From positions 1,057,001-1,121,000 of the forward strand of contig NC_009943.1 of the NCBI RefSeq assembly GCF_000018405.1: DNA of 64,000 nucleotides. Direction: 5' to 3'. The stretch's first letter is position 1, and every line of letters begins with the position of its first letter. The position numbers and the translations under genes were made by a program. The stretch comes from Desulfosudis oleivorans Hxd3. Lineage in GTDB: Bacteria > Desulfobacterota > Desulfobacteria > Desulfobacterales > Desulfosudaceae. Positions 9,427 to 17,429 of this stretch are shown here, one piece after another. Under the pieces are notes generated by a model. The model did not search any database, was not told where the DNA came from, and saw nothing but the letters and a program-made list of their open reading frames with translations.

Positions 9427-10554
9427 GTGACAAAACCGCGCAATTTTTTCTTTGTCTTTTTTCTGTTTGTTTTTCTGTCGGGGCCCTTTTCGGCGGGCTT
9501 TTGCGCCGATGCCCCGGCATGGGGCATCCAGGCCGAACCCTGGCCCGAAGCCGGGGCGATTTTTCATTCAGACCCCCGGTGGCTGGGCGGTGACGGCGCC
9601 ACATCCGTGGACCTGGGAGACGGGCGGGTGCTGTGGATGTTCGGCGACAGCTTTGTCGACCCGGCCCGCACCGGGACCCGGTCGTCCTCGGCCCTGGTGA
9701 GAAACACCATTGCTGTTCAGACCGGTTATGACCCCACTGCGGCCTCAATGCAGTTTGCCTGGAAAACAAAAGCGGGCCGGCCTGTCGCTTTTTTCGATAA
9801 AGGTGGCGATACCTGGTACTGGCCCGCCTCGGGTATTTTGCTGGGCAAGCGCCTGCTGGTGTTTCTGATGGTGGTCCGGGCCGCTGACAATGCGCTGGGC
9901 TTTGAGGCAGACGGCTGGAAGGCCGCCTGGATCGACAACCCCCGGGATGCACCGGACCGCTGGAACCTGACCTGGCTGATCAGCCCTCAGCAGCAGGGCT
10001 TTGTTGTGGGTGCCGGCACCCCGATGCTGGAAAACGGATTTTTACAGGTTTTTGCCGCGGACGGCGGCAACCGGGATGTTTACATGGTGCGCTGGCCCGA
10101 GGCCGCGGCCCGGGCCGGAACCCTTACCAGTCCCCAGTGGTGGGCCGAGAGCACGGCGGGTGGGATGGACATGCGGAAAGGAAAGGCGCGGCCAACGCCT
10201 GTTTTTAAAGAAGGCCAGATGGAGTTTACCGTTGAATACCATCCTCGCATGCAGCGCTACCTGCGGGTGCAGACCGGTGATTTTCTAAACCCCTGCCTTG
10301 CCTTTTCCACGGCGCCGGCGCTCACCGGCCCATGGTCTTCCGCGACCTGCTTTTTTTCTCCGCCCGAGCAGGGCGGCCCGGACCTGCTGATCTATGCGGG
10401 AAAGTCCCACCCCATGCTGACCGGGGCCGACATGGTGTTTTCCTACGTGGTCAACACCACCGATTTTGATCGCATCTTTTCCGACATGGCCCTCTATTTT
10501 CCCGTCCTGCTCAAGGGCCGGATCACAGGAGATACAACCGAACAACGCCGTTGA
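9427..10554 (+). CDS. secreted DUF4185-like protein
   Basis: Protein of 375 aa if translation starts at the GTG at 9427, which gives a clean signal peptide (MTKPRNFF then a long hydrophobic run to GFCADAPAWG). An ATG at 9379 would overlap the upstream gene by 37 nt and has no ribosome site. The body contains VLWMFGDSFVDP, a pattern seen in DUF4185-type beta-propeller proteins related to carbohydrate-active enzymes, and aromatic repeats (TWYWPASG, LQVFAADGGNRDVYMVRWPE, DLLIYAGKSHPMLTGADMVFSY). A periplasmic or exported sugar-related function is plausible but not shown. Its last base is shared with a possible TTG start of the next gene. Confidence 0.65.
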   Translation: MTKPRNFFFVFFLFVFLSGPFSAGFCADAPAWGIQAEPWPEAGAIFHSDPRWLGGDGATSVDLGDGRVLWMFGDSFVDPARTGTRSSSALVRNTIAVQTGYDPTAASMQFAWKTKAGRPVAFFDKGGDTWYWPASGILLGKRLLVFLMVVRAADNALGFEADGWKAAWIDNPRDAPDRWNLTWLISPQQQGFVVGAGTPMLENGFLQVFAADGGNRDVYMVRWPEAAARAGTLTSPQWWAESTAGGMDMRKGKARPTPVFKEGQMEFTVEYHPRMQRYLRVQTGDFLNPCLAFSTAPALTGPWSSATCFFSPPEQGGPDLLIYAGKSHPMLTGADMVFSYVVNTTDFDRIFSDMALYFPVLLKGRITGDTTEQRR

Positions 10555-10568
10555 GAAAGAGGGCCTGC

Positions 10569-11120
10569 ATGCACGAGGATCGTACCCGGTGGAATAAAAA
10601 ATATACGGACCGGGAGTGGACCGCCGAACCCTCGGACATCGTCCGCCGGTTCTATTCGCTGGCAAAACCCGGCATGGCCCTTGATATCGGGGCCGGTACC
10701 GGCCGCAATTCGGTTTTTCTCGCCGAACAGGGGTTTGACGTGGTGGCCGTGGACATTGCCGAAAAAGGCCTTGCTCAAATGGCCGGCGCCCACGCCAACC
10801 TTCTTCCGGTGTGCGCGGACCTGGATGTTTTCGAGATTCCGGAAAACCGCTTTTCCCTGATTGCAAACATTCTGTTTTTAAACCGGCGGCTGTTTCCCTG
10901 GATCATGGACGGCCTTGCGCCCGGCGGGGTCCTGATTTTTGAAACCTATATCGATTTTCCTTCCGGCAGGGGCCATCGCCGGTCCCGTGATTTCTGCCTG
11001 GCGGAAAACGAACTGCTTTACGCGTTTGCGCCCCTGCATATTCTGTATTATGAAGAGACGCAAAAAACCACGGACGAGGGAACCAGCCGGCTGGCATCGC
11101 TGGCGGCTGTCAAAAAATAA
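10569..11120 (+). CDS. class I SAM-dependent methyltransferase
   Basis: Protein of 183 aa. ATG at 10569 is preceded by GAGGG; a TTG at 10551 overlapping the previous stop is possible. Residues ~35-75 hold the Rossmann fold signature ALDIGAGTGRNSVFLAEQGF followed by VVAVDIAEKGL, and GLAPGGVLIFETY is the post-motif strand. The opening RTRWNKKYTDREW and DIV-RFYSLAKPG resemble small TehB/thiopurine-type methyltransferases. Substrate not predictable. A thioesterase gene follows after 15 bp. Confidence 0.85.
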   Translation: MHEDRTRWNKKYTDREWTAEPSDIVRRFYSLAKPGMALDIGAGTGRNSVFLAEQGFDVVAVDIAEKGLAQMAGAHANLLPVCADLDVFEIPENRFSLIANILFLNRRLFPWIMDGLAPGGVLIFETYIDFPSGRGHRRSRDFCLAENELLYAFAPLHILYYEETQKTTDEGTSRLASLAAVKK

Positions 11121-11135
11121 GCACCAGGAGGTTTC

Positions 11136-11552
11136 ATGGAATTTGACGGCAAACTGATTGAACAGGTAAACACCAACCCGCTTTACACGGCCATCGGCAT
11201 TCGCATTGAAACGGCGCAGGACGGCATGGTCACGGCCCGGCTTGAACCCGCGCCGGCCATGTGCTGGCCCTTTGCCGGCCAGCCCCACGGCGGGGTCCTT
11301 TTTACCCTGATGGACACCACCATGGCCTGGGCCGCCATTTCCGGCCAGCCGGAATTCGGCTCCTGCACCACCATTCACGCGGACATTCAGTACACCCGCC
11401 CGGCCCGGGGAGCGTTTTTCACCTGCCGGGCCGAAGTGGTGTCAAAGACAACACGGATCAGCTTTATCCACTCCACGATCAGCGATGCGGACGGCGCTGT
11501 CCTGGCCATGGGCCAGGGCACCTACCGGCTCATGAAAATGCCCCTGGTGTAA
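11136..11552 (+). CDS. PaaI-family hotdog thioesterase
   Basis: Protein of 138 aa with an AGGAGG ribosome site before the ATG at 11136. The hotdog helix HGGVLFTLMDTTMAWAA holds the conserved His-Gly-Gly and the Asp typical of PaaI-type acyl-CoA thioesterases, followed by TTIHADIQYTRPARG. It probably hydrolyses aryl- or acyl-CoA thioesters in the cytoplasm. Likely in an operon with the methyltransferase upstream. Confidence 0.88.
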   Translation: MEFDGKLIEQVNTNPLYTAIGIRIETAQDGMVTARLEPAPAMCWPFAGQPHGGVLFTLMDTTMAWAAISGQPEFGSCTTIHADIQYTRPARGAFFTCRAEVVSKTTRISFIHSTISDADGAVLAMGQGTYRLMKMPLV

Positions 11553-11717
11553 TCATGGATACCAGGAGAACCCCGCCAATGCTTTATGAGATTAAAGATG
11601 CATCCGGCCTGCCTGTCCGGGACGGCGGAATTTTTTGTTTCAAGAGCGGAAAAACGGAGTATACTATTTGGAATCCAAAAGACTTTTGTCTTCAACCGAA
11701 CAGAATAGGGGAGACTT

Positions 11718-12623
11718 ATGCTGACCGACCTCCAGCTGATGACCATTGCGCCGTTTATTGATGAAACCATTCGGAACCTGAAAGCCATGTGCGGGCTTTC
11801 CGCCAGTTCAGGTGACCCGTTTTTAGACGATGTGGAGAAGTTCCGTTTCAAGGGATATGCCGTGGCCGCGCCCACCCGGGGCAAAATCAACGGCGTCATC
11901 CTGCTGCATAAATATATTGAAACCGCATTGACCATCGGCAACCGCCTGCGGCACCACATGCTGTCTGAAATCGATGAGCACGAAGAGATCAACGAAGAGA
12001 TGCAGGTGGCCCTGGCCGAGTGGGGCAACACCATCATCGGCAACGCCACCCGGTTTCTGTCCGACAAGAACCTGGGCATCACCTTTGATCCCCCTTACTT
12101 TATCACCGACACGGAAAACCTGAACTCCCTTCTGGCCCATGCCAGCGAGGTCATCTCCATTCCTATTCACATTGACGCGGGCCGGTTTTATTTTAATTAT
12201 ATTTTAAACAGGGACGACAACGCGGACGCTGAATCGGGCGGCATTCCAAAGGACGGAAAAATTCTGATCGTGGATGATTCGGCGTTCAGCCGGTCGGTGG
12301 TCAAGAAATACTTAAAAGCCATCGGCTACGAAAACACCCTGGAGGCGGCCAACGGCCGGCAGGCCGTGGAAATGAACGAAACCGAGCGGCCGGACATCAT
12401 TTTTCTGGATTATGTCATGCCGGAAATGACCGGGTTCGAGGCCCTGCAGCGCATTCGCCTGGCGGACAAGAAGGTGCCCATTGTGATGTGCACCTCCATC
12501 TCCGACCGGAACGCGATTGCCGAGTGCAGAGCCCTTGGTATTGCCGGGTATGTTATCAAACCCCTCACCGCCGACGAGGGACCGCGCAAACTGCAAGCCC
12601 TGCTGCGCAACCCCCGGCGGTAG
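11718..12623 (+). CDS. response regulator: CheX/CheC-like domain plus C-terminal REC
   Basis: Protein of 301 aa; ATG at 11718 after GGGGAG. Residues ~1-165 resemble the CheX/CheC phosphatase fold, with EMQVALAEWGNTIIGNA matching the E..N helix pattern of that family. Residues ~178-297 are a receiver domain: ILIVDDSAFS (acidic pair), FLDYVMPEMTG (phospho-acceptor Asp), VMCTSIS (Thr) and VIKPLT (Lys). The domain order is the reverse of many CheC fusions. A chemotaxis or two-component role is likely, possibly with self-dephosphorylation, but no kinase lies nearby. The 165 bp before it (11553-11717) have a weak TATACT box and no convincing gene. Confidence 0.85.
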   Translation: MLTDLQLMTIAPFIDETIRNLKAMCGLSASSGDPFLDDVEKFRFKGYAVAAPTRGKINGVILLHKYIETALTIGNRLRHHMLSEIDEHEEINEEMQVALAEWGNTIIGNATRFLSDKNLGITFDPPYFITDTENLNSLLAHASEVISIPIHIDAGRFYFNYILNRDDNADAESGGIPKDGKILIVDDSAFSRSVVKKYLKAIGYENTLEAANGRQAVEMNETERPDIIFLDYVMPEMTGFEALQRIRLADKKVPIVMCTSISDRNAIAECRALGIAGYVIKPLTADEGPRKLQALLRNPRR

Positions 12624-13399
12624 GCCTGGGACACCCATTAATAGCCTGTCTGTACGCTTCCCGTCATTGCCCAACTTGATTGGGCAATCCAGCGTAAAAT
12701 TGATTTGTTTCCTTATTTATCGGTATGGGGCCAATTTGATTCTGGACCCTCGGGTCAAGCCCGAGGGTGACGGCCCACGTAGTCGTCATTACCCGGCTTG
12801 ACCGGGTAATCCAGTGTAAAATTGGCAGGTTTCCTTGTTTATGCGGAACAGGGTCTATCTTATTCTGGATCGCCGGGTCAAGCCCGGCGATGACAAAGGG
12901 GAAGCCCGGGAGCGCCGCACCCCGGTGCGGCAAAACCCTGCACTCCCTTTCACCCCCATCCGGTCCACGGCGCCCATTGATGGCTCGCCTGTACGCCTCC
13001 CGTCATTGCCCAACTTGATTGGGCAATCCAGTGTAAAATTGACCTGTTTCCGCACCCGTCATTACCCGGCTTGACCGGGTAATCCAGTGTAAAATTGATT
13101 TGTTTCCTTATTTATCGGTATGGGGCCAATTTGATTCTGGACCCTCGGGTCAAGCCCGAGGGTGACGGCCCACGTAGTCGTCATTACCCGGCTTGACCGG
13201 GTAATCCAGCGTAAAATTGGCTGGTTTCCTTGTTTATGCGGAACAGGGTCTATCTTATTCTGGATCACCGGGTCAAGCCCGGCGATGACAAAGGGGAACG
13301 CCCCGCAAGCGCCGCACCCCGGTGCGGCAAAAACCTGCCCTCCTTTTCGACTCCAGCCTTTCCACGGCGCCGGCCGGCAAGGCGCTGCGTAAAAATTGC
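12624..13399. repeat. repeat-rich intergenic region with two ~209-bp near-identical copies
   Basis: The stretch holds no convincing gene. The block at 12694-12902 recurs at 13089-13297 with an offset of 395 bp and very few changes; the first ~121 bp are identical. Each copy contains palindromes of the CTCGGGTCAAGCCCGAG, CCCGGCTTGACCGGG and GCCGGGTCAAGCCCGGC type. A shorter palindrome, GCCCAACTTGATTGGGC, occurs at 12668 and 13008. Each block ends with a CCGCAC hairpin (12915, 13312). Frames that read through here are repetitive and are not called. Confidence 0.9.
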
Positions 13400-13428
13400 T
13401 TGACATTGGTCCGGCCCATGCCTATAGT
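13400..13428 (+). promoter_or_regulatory. sigma-70 promoter of the Cys-rich/DUF2318/ABC cluster
   Basis: A perfect TTGACA (13400-13405), 17-bp spacer and TATAGT (13423-13428). It lies 30 bp before the ATG at 13458, so the leader is very short. Confidence 0.8.
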
Positions 13429-13435
13429 TAATCAA

Positions 13436-13452
13436 CTACTACATTGTGGTAT
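13436..13452 (+). promoter_or_regulatory. operator-like palindrome, matches one at 24974
   Basis: CTACTACATTGTGGTAT begins 7 bp after the -10 box, over the expected transcription start. It is identical at 15 of 17 positions to the reverse complement of the perfect palindrome upstream of the ZraP-like gene (24974-24990). The position fits a repressor site. Confidence 0.6.
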
Positions 13453-13457
13453 ATGCC

Positions 13458-13853
13458 ATGCAACTTAAAACTTTCTCACTGCTTTTGTGCCTTCTGACCG
13501 GCGTCACGATTTCCGCCGCGGCCGTGCCTTTTGTCCAGTGTGACCAGGCCGGCTGCTGCTGTACAACGGCCCGTCCGGCAGAATCGCACACGGCCCCGGA
13601 TCCCATGGGCTGCTGCTGTGCCGGCGGCCCGGAGGATGCCTGCCAGATTGTTTCAGCGGCCCCGTTTCTGGCCGTCCAGTCTTTTCTGCCTTCAGCGGAA
13701 CAACCGGAAACCCGGTTTGTCGTATGCAAGGCCCCGGGCACCCTTTCCGATGCCCTGACCCATGCCACCACCCCCGCGCCCCTCACAGCGGCCTTGCCGC
13801 ATTTTTATAAAGCACCTCCCCTCTATTTACAGCACGCCGCGCTTCTTTTTTGA
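13458..13853 (+). CDS. small secreted Cys-rich protein
   Basis: Protein of 131 aa from ATG 13458 (a GTG at 13446 is possible but overlaps the operator). Signal peptide MQLKTFSLLLCLLTGVTISAAA, then clustered cysteines: VQCDQAGCCCTTARP and MGCCCAGGPEDACQIV. The C-terminal half has no clear motif. Clustered Cys after an export signal suggests periplasmic metal binding. It is the first gene after a strong promoter and precedes a DUF2318 protein and an ABC transporter. No clear ribosome site is visible. I do not recognise a family. Confidence 0.6.
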   Translation: MQLKTFSLLLCLLTGVTISAAAVPFVQCDQAGCCCTTARPAESHTAPDPMGCCCAGGPEDACQIVSAAPFLAVQSFLPSAEQPETRFVVCKAPGTLSDALTHATTPAPLTAALPHFYKAPPLYLQHAALLF

Positions 13854-14044
13854 TTTTTTTCGTTTTTCCCCTTCGATAGCACGTCATCATAACGCCGGTA
13901 CCGGCGGCAGAGGATTTTTCTTCACCGCCTGAACAGGCCTGGCTCAAAACAGGGATTCCTGTATTTGCAAGCCGGTAAAAGACTCGAATTCTCCCGGTTT
14001 GACAGAAGCTTTTTCCAGCCGGGACAAAAAAGGAGATAAATAAG

Positions 14045-14620
14045 ATGGGAACTTCAAAAAAAGCAAAAATAAAAGATAGAACGGAAAACAACAACCATTC
14101 GGAGAAAAAAGCACGGGTTCTGGCTGGCAACGAAAAAAAGCCCCTCCTGTTTGCTGTTGCCTGTGTGGTCCTGATCGTTCTGCTGGCCGCCGGTTTTTAC
14201 CGGGTGAAAGGCGGCGGGCAGGAGACGCTGTCCATTGCCCCGGCCCCCGCTGAAGCGGCCGACCGGGCCGTCGCCTACCCGGCCGCCCAGTTTGCCGACG
14301 GCAAGGCCCGTCATTTTGATTACACGGAAGGCGGCCGAACCATCCGGTACTTTGTCCTGCAAAGCGCCGACGGCGTGATCCGGGCCGCGTTTGACGCATG
14401 CGACGTGTGCTGGCCCGAGGGCAGGGGATATTACCAGGAAGGCGACAACATGGTGTGCGGCAACTGCGGCCGCCGGTTTGCCTCGGTAAAGATCAACGAA
14501 GTCCAGGGCGGGTGCAACCCGGCTCCTCTTGCGCGGATCGTGCAGGACGGCCAGGTGGTCATAAACACCGCGGATATTCTTGCCGGTGCCGGATACTTTA
14601 ATTTTGAAAGCGGGAGGTAG
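14045..14620 (+). CDS. DUF2318 membrane-anchored Cys-pair protein
   Basis: Protein of 191 aa with AGGAGATAAATAAG before the ATG at 14045. A basic N-terminus is followed by a membrane segment (residues ~33-56). The outer domain contains FDYTEGGRTIRYFVLQSADG, FDACDVCWPEG-GY, MVCGNCGRRF and INEVQGGCNP, the two CxxC pairs and surrounding pattern of DUF2318 proteins. Family members often sit with iron or heavy-metal transport genes. Two base pairs separate it from the permease gene, so the ABC system and this protein probably work together at the membrane. Confidence 0.85.
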   Translation: MGTSKKAKIKDRTENNNHSEKKARVLAGNEKKPLLFAVACVVLIVLLAAGFYRVKGGGQETLSIAPAPAEAADRAVAYPAAQFADGKARHFDYTEGGRTIRYFVLQSADGVIRAAFDACDVCWPEGRGYYQEGDNMVCGNCGRRFASVKINEVQGGCNPAPLARIVQDGQVVINTADILAGAGYFNFESGR

Positions 14621-14622
14621 CC

Positions 14623-15780
14623 ATGACACTCAAGGATATCGCGGTAAAGAACCTGTGGCGACGCAAGGGCAAGTCGTTTTTCATCCTGGCGGGCCTGGTG
14701 ATCGCCGTGGCCACGGTGGTGGGGCTGATCAGTTTTGTTACGGCCATGACCCACAACATCAACCACCAGCTTGAAAAATACGGCGCCAATATTTTGATTG
14801 TGCCGAAAACCGACAACCTGGCCCTGACCTATGGCGGCATGACCCTTGGCGGGGTGGCTTTTGAAACCCGGGAGATACGGGAGTCCGACCTGGCCGGTAT
14901 TGCCACGATCAAGGACGCGGCCAGCATCGCCGCCGTGGGGCCGGTGGTGCTGGGCGGCGTGGAGATTGAAAACCGGCATGTGCTTCTGGCCGGAATTGAT
15001 TTTGACGCCACCCGAATATTAAAACCCTGGTGGAAGGTTTCCGGGGCCCTGCCCGGTCCCGACGAAGTGCTGCTGGGCGCCGAAACCGCCCGGATCTTCG
15101 GCCTCGGTATTCATGAACCGGTCTCCATAAAAGGCCGGGCCATGAGCGTTGCCGGGGTTCTGGCGCCCACCGGGTCCCAGGACGACCAGTTGATATTTAC
15201 AACCATGGGCACGGCCCAGGTGCTTCTGGATAAACCGGGCGTGGTCTCCATGGTGGAGGTGGCGGCCCTGTGCAATGCCTGCCCGGTTGAAGAGATGGTG
15301 GCCCAGATCTCCGAAAAACTGCCGGACGCCAAAACCATGGCCATTCAGCAGGTCGTTCGCGGCCGAATGGAAACCCTTAGCCATTTTCAACGGTTTTCCT
15401 ACCTGATTTCCGGCATTGTCGTCCTTATCGGCGGGCTGGTGGTGCTGGTGACCATGATGGGAAGCGTTCGCGAGCGCACGGAGGAGATCGGCATTTTCCG
15501 GGCCATCGGGTTTCGGAAAAAAGATGTGATGGAAATCACGTTTATCGAAGCCGCTGTTTTGTCGGCAATCGGCGGTCTCCTCGGCTACCTGCTTGGATAC
15601 GGCGCAACCCGGCTGGGCTTTCTGCTGTTAGCGAAAAAAGAGGCGGCCACGGTTCTGCTGAACCCGACCCTGGCGGCAGGGGCGTTGCTGATGGCCATGG
15701 CCGTGGGCCTGGCGGCAAGCGCCTATCCCGCTTTTATGGCCGCCAGAATGGATCCCAGCCGGGCCCTGCGTTCCCTGTAA
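14623..15780 (+). CDS. FtsX/MacB-type ABC transporter permease
   Basis: Protein of 385 aa. The N-terminal membrane helix (VKNLWRRKGKSFFILAGLVI) is followed by a large periplasmic domain (~residues 40-255) and three C-terminal helices, the layout of MacB/LolC/FtsX permeases. The segment RVRERTEEIGIFRAIGF-like (read as SVRERTEEIGIFRAIGF) is the family's cytoplasmic coupling motif. The periplasmic part contains LCNACPVEEM, an unusual CxxC. With the ATPase downstream it probably drives an envelope process (extrusion, lipoprotein or metal handling) rather than classic import. Confidence 0.9.
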   Translation: MTLKDIAVKNLWRRKGKSFFILAGLVIAVATVVGLISFVTAMTHNINHQLEKYGANILIVPKTDNLALTYGGMTLGGVAFETREIRESDLAGIATIKDAASIAAVGPVVLGGVEIENRHVLLAGIDFDATRILKPWWKVSGALPGPDEVLLGAETARIFGLGIHEPVSIKGRAMSVAGVLAPTGSQDDQLIFTTMGTAQVLLDKPGVVSMVEVAALCNACPVEEMVAQISEKLPDAKTMAIQQVVRGRMETLSHFQRFSYLISGIVVLIGGLVVLVTMMGSVRERTEEIGIFRAIGFRKKDVMEITFIEAAVLSAIGGLLGYLLGYGATRLGFLLLAKKEAATVLLNPTLAAGALLMAMAVGLAASAYPAFMAARMDPSRALRSL

Positions 15781-15806
15781 CCCTTTTTCAACATACGGAG
15801 GATGGT

Positions 15807-16544
15807 ATGCGTCATATAATTGTTGAGCATCTTTCAAAAATCTACGGCAGCGGGGATTCACAGGTCGCGGCTGTCTCAAACATGAATTTTACAATCGATT
15901 CCGGAGAATTTGTCGGTGTGATGGGAGAGTCCGGCGCCGGAAAATCGACACTGCTGTCCGTGCTGGGCGCCATGAACACACCCAGCGCGGGACGGTATCT
16001 GGTGGACGGCATCGATGTGTACGGCCTTTCCCAGGAAAAACAGGCCGATTTTCGGCGGGAGTTTCTGGGCTTCGTGTTCCAGCGGTTTCACCTGATTCCC
16101 TATCTGACGGTCCTGGAAAACGTGATGCTGCCGTTGACTACCACGGATATGAACCGGCGGGAGAAGCAGGCCCGTGCCCGTGCCGCCCTTTCCGTGGTGG
16201 GGCTTGAGAACAAGTGGAAACGCCTGCCTTCCGAGATATCCGGCGGCGAAAACGAGCGGGTGGCCGTGGCCAGGGCCATTGTCAACGATCCGCCGATCCT
16301 GCTGGCGGACGAGCCCACCGGCAACCTGGATTCCCGCAACACGGGCGAGGTGATGAAACTGCTGTGCCGCCTCAATGAAAACGGCGCCACCATCGTAATG
16401 GTGACCCACAGCGCGGAGTGCGCGGCCTATGCCGGCCGCGTCATGACCCTGGCCGACGGAAGGCTGGTCTCCGAAGGGCGACGCCCCATTGAAGTGGTGA
16501 GCCCGTCATTTGTATTTGGCCGGGAAAATGTCTGCTATGCATAA
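15807..16544 (+). CDS. MacB/LolD-type ABC transporter ATP-binding protein
   Basis: Protein of 245 aa with GGAGG before the ATG at 15807. Walker A GESGAGKST (~residue 38), Q-loop in FVFQRFHLIPYLT, signature ISGGENERVAVARA and Walker B ILLADEPTGNLD followed by the H-loop VTHS. Note SGGEN in place of SGGQ. Length and motifs match LolD/MacB subunits that pair with FtsX-type permeases. It closes the metal-associated operon starting at 13458. Confidence 0.93.
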   Translation: MRHIIVEHLSKIYGSGDSQVAAVSNMNFTIDSGEFVGVMGESGAGKSTLLSVLGAMNTPSAGRYLVDGIDVYGLSQEKQADFRREFLGFVFQRFHLIPYLTVLENVMLPLTTTDMNRREKQARARAALSVVGLENKWKRLPSEISGGENERVAVARAIVNDPPILLADEPTGNLDSRNTGEVMKLLCRLNENGATIVMVTHSAECAAYAGRVMTLADGRLVSEGRRPIEVVSPSFVFGRENVCYA

Positions 16545-16581
16545 TTTGCCGGCTGCATTGCAGCCCATGTAAAAAAAGGAA

Positions 16582-16620
16582 GGATGGCAGCGCGGGCGTA
16601 ACGCGCCCGCGCTGCCATCC
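16582..16620. terminator. perfect 17-bp hairpin after the ABC operon
   Basis: GGATGGCAGCGCGGGCG (16582-16598) pairs perfectly with 16604-16620 around a 5-nt loop. It ends the operon 38 bp after the stop. A T-run follows the stem only on the minus strand (A-tract at 16571-16577), so on the plus strand this is a T-poor stem-loop that may act as an RNA stabiliser or imperfect terminator. Confidence 0.45.
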
Positions 16621-16799
16621 CCCTTCGTTTGATAAATCTTTTCACCACACCCCGGACGCACCCCACCCCGGGAGCGCCGCACACCAGTGCGGCAAAACCC
16701 TGCTCTCCCTTCCGACCCCTTCCTTTACATTATCTTTATCAAGTTTTTATGTTGACATTTCAATAAGGTAAATTTTAGTATCCAAGAAAAACGGGGGAA
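16621..16799. repeat. intergenic region with CCGCAC hairpin (variant) and AT-rich shift
   Basis: CCGCAC-ACCA-GTGCGG at 16677-16692 in the same orientation as the 12915 and 13312 copies, followed by CAAAACCCTG. GC falls sharply after ~16740. A TTGACATTTC at ~16752 may be a promoter -35. Confidence 0.65.
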
Positions 16800-16832
16800 G
16801 GACGCTTTACTTCACGATGTATAATCACTGTT
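16800..16832 (+). repeat. 33-bp repeat upstream of the 16852 gene (copy 1)
   Basis: The 33 bp containing TCACGATGTATAATCACTG recur at 18357-18389 with three mismatches. Both copies sit just before a gene of the AT-rich island (20-21 bp before the start codon) and include TATAAT. Confidence 0.7.
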
Positions 16833-16851
16833 AGGAAAGACGGTATTGAGG

Positions 16852-17214
16852 ATGAAAGATACGCATACTAAACGGAAACAGTTTTTAAGGGCATTGATTA
16901 ATTACGCGAATGAATCAGGGAATTTGAATCCGCATTTCTATAAACAGGAAATGATGGCGATTCTTGGTATTTCTGAAGGCGAGTTCAACATGACCCAGCA
17001 TAATCTTGGTCAGAAATATTGCTATTATGTGGGCCCCCATGAAGGCAAAGACAGGTATGCGATCAATGTAAGTGAGTGCCTGACCTTACAGGAACAATAT
17101 GATCAAGAAACAATTAATACGAGACGGCATAAGCAAATTGTCCGGTTGGCTGTCTTGGTTGCAGTGCTGGGCGCTATACTTGGAGTTACATTAAACTATT
17201 GGATAACAGAATAA
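16852..17214 (+). CDS. small membrane-anchored protein, unknown
   Basis: Protein of 120 aa from ATG 16852; a TTG at 16846 would add two residues. The first ~90 residues look helical and DNA-binding-like (FLRALINYANES, MAILGISEGEFNMTQHNLG), ending in a single membrane segment at ~96-118 (IVRLAVLVAVLGAILGVTL). AT-rich codons contrast with the flanking genes, suggesting transfer. It opens an island with HNH and DUF4238 proteins. I do not recognise a family. Confidence 0.6.
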   Translation: MKDTHTKRKQFLRALINYANESGNLNPHFYKQEMMAILGISEGEFNMTQHNLGQKYCYYVGPHEGKDRYAINVSECLTLQEQYDQETINTRRHKQIVRLAVLVAVLGAILGVTLNYWITE

Positions 17215-17238
17215 TCGGCGGGGCCGAACCAAAGGGGT

Positions 17239-17359
17239 GCCACGGGCAACTCGTTGCCCGTGGCCGAAGGGCAAGAGGCCTGTCAGGTTGCCCCCAAAAA
17301 TTTGTATGAAGAAACAAGCCGCCTCTTGTGTTTTACACCCCGGCAACCAGTTGCCGGGG
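17239..17359. repeat. two GGCAAC-NN-GTTGCC hairpins
   Basis: Arms 17239-17249 and 17254-17264 (GCCACGGGCAA/TTGCCCGTGGC) form an 11-bp stem; arms 17338-17347 and 17350-17359 (CCCCGGCAAC/GTTGCCGGGG) form a 10-bp stem. Both centre on GGCAAC facing GTTGCC. The 17215-17429 gap is otherwise empty. Confidence 0.7.
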
Positions 17360-17429
17360 CCACCTGCGTTCGCGCTGCCTGCGGCATTCGGTTACAGGAA
17401 CTGGCACAATAAAACTTGGAGTGTTTTGT

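Noticed and set aside
11261-11761. 166-aa frame between thioesterase and response regulator
   Set aside because: It mostly overlaps the thioesterase gene out of frame; only the last part lies in the gap, with no ribosome site.
12624-13399. CRISPR array
   Set aside because: Units are ~395 bp apart, palindromic and partly unique only by decay; no regular 30-bp repeats with spacers and no cas genes.
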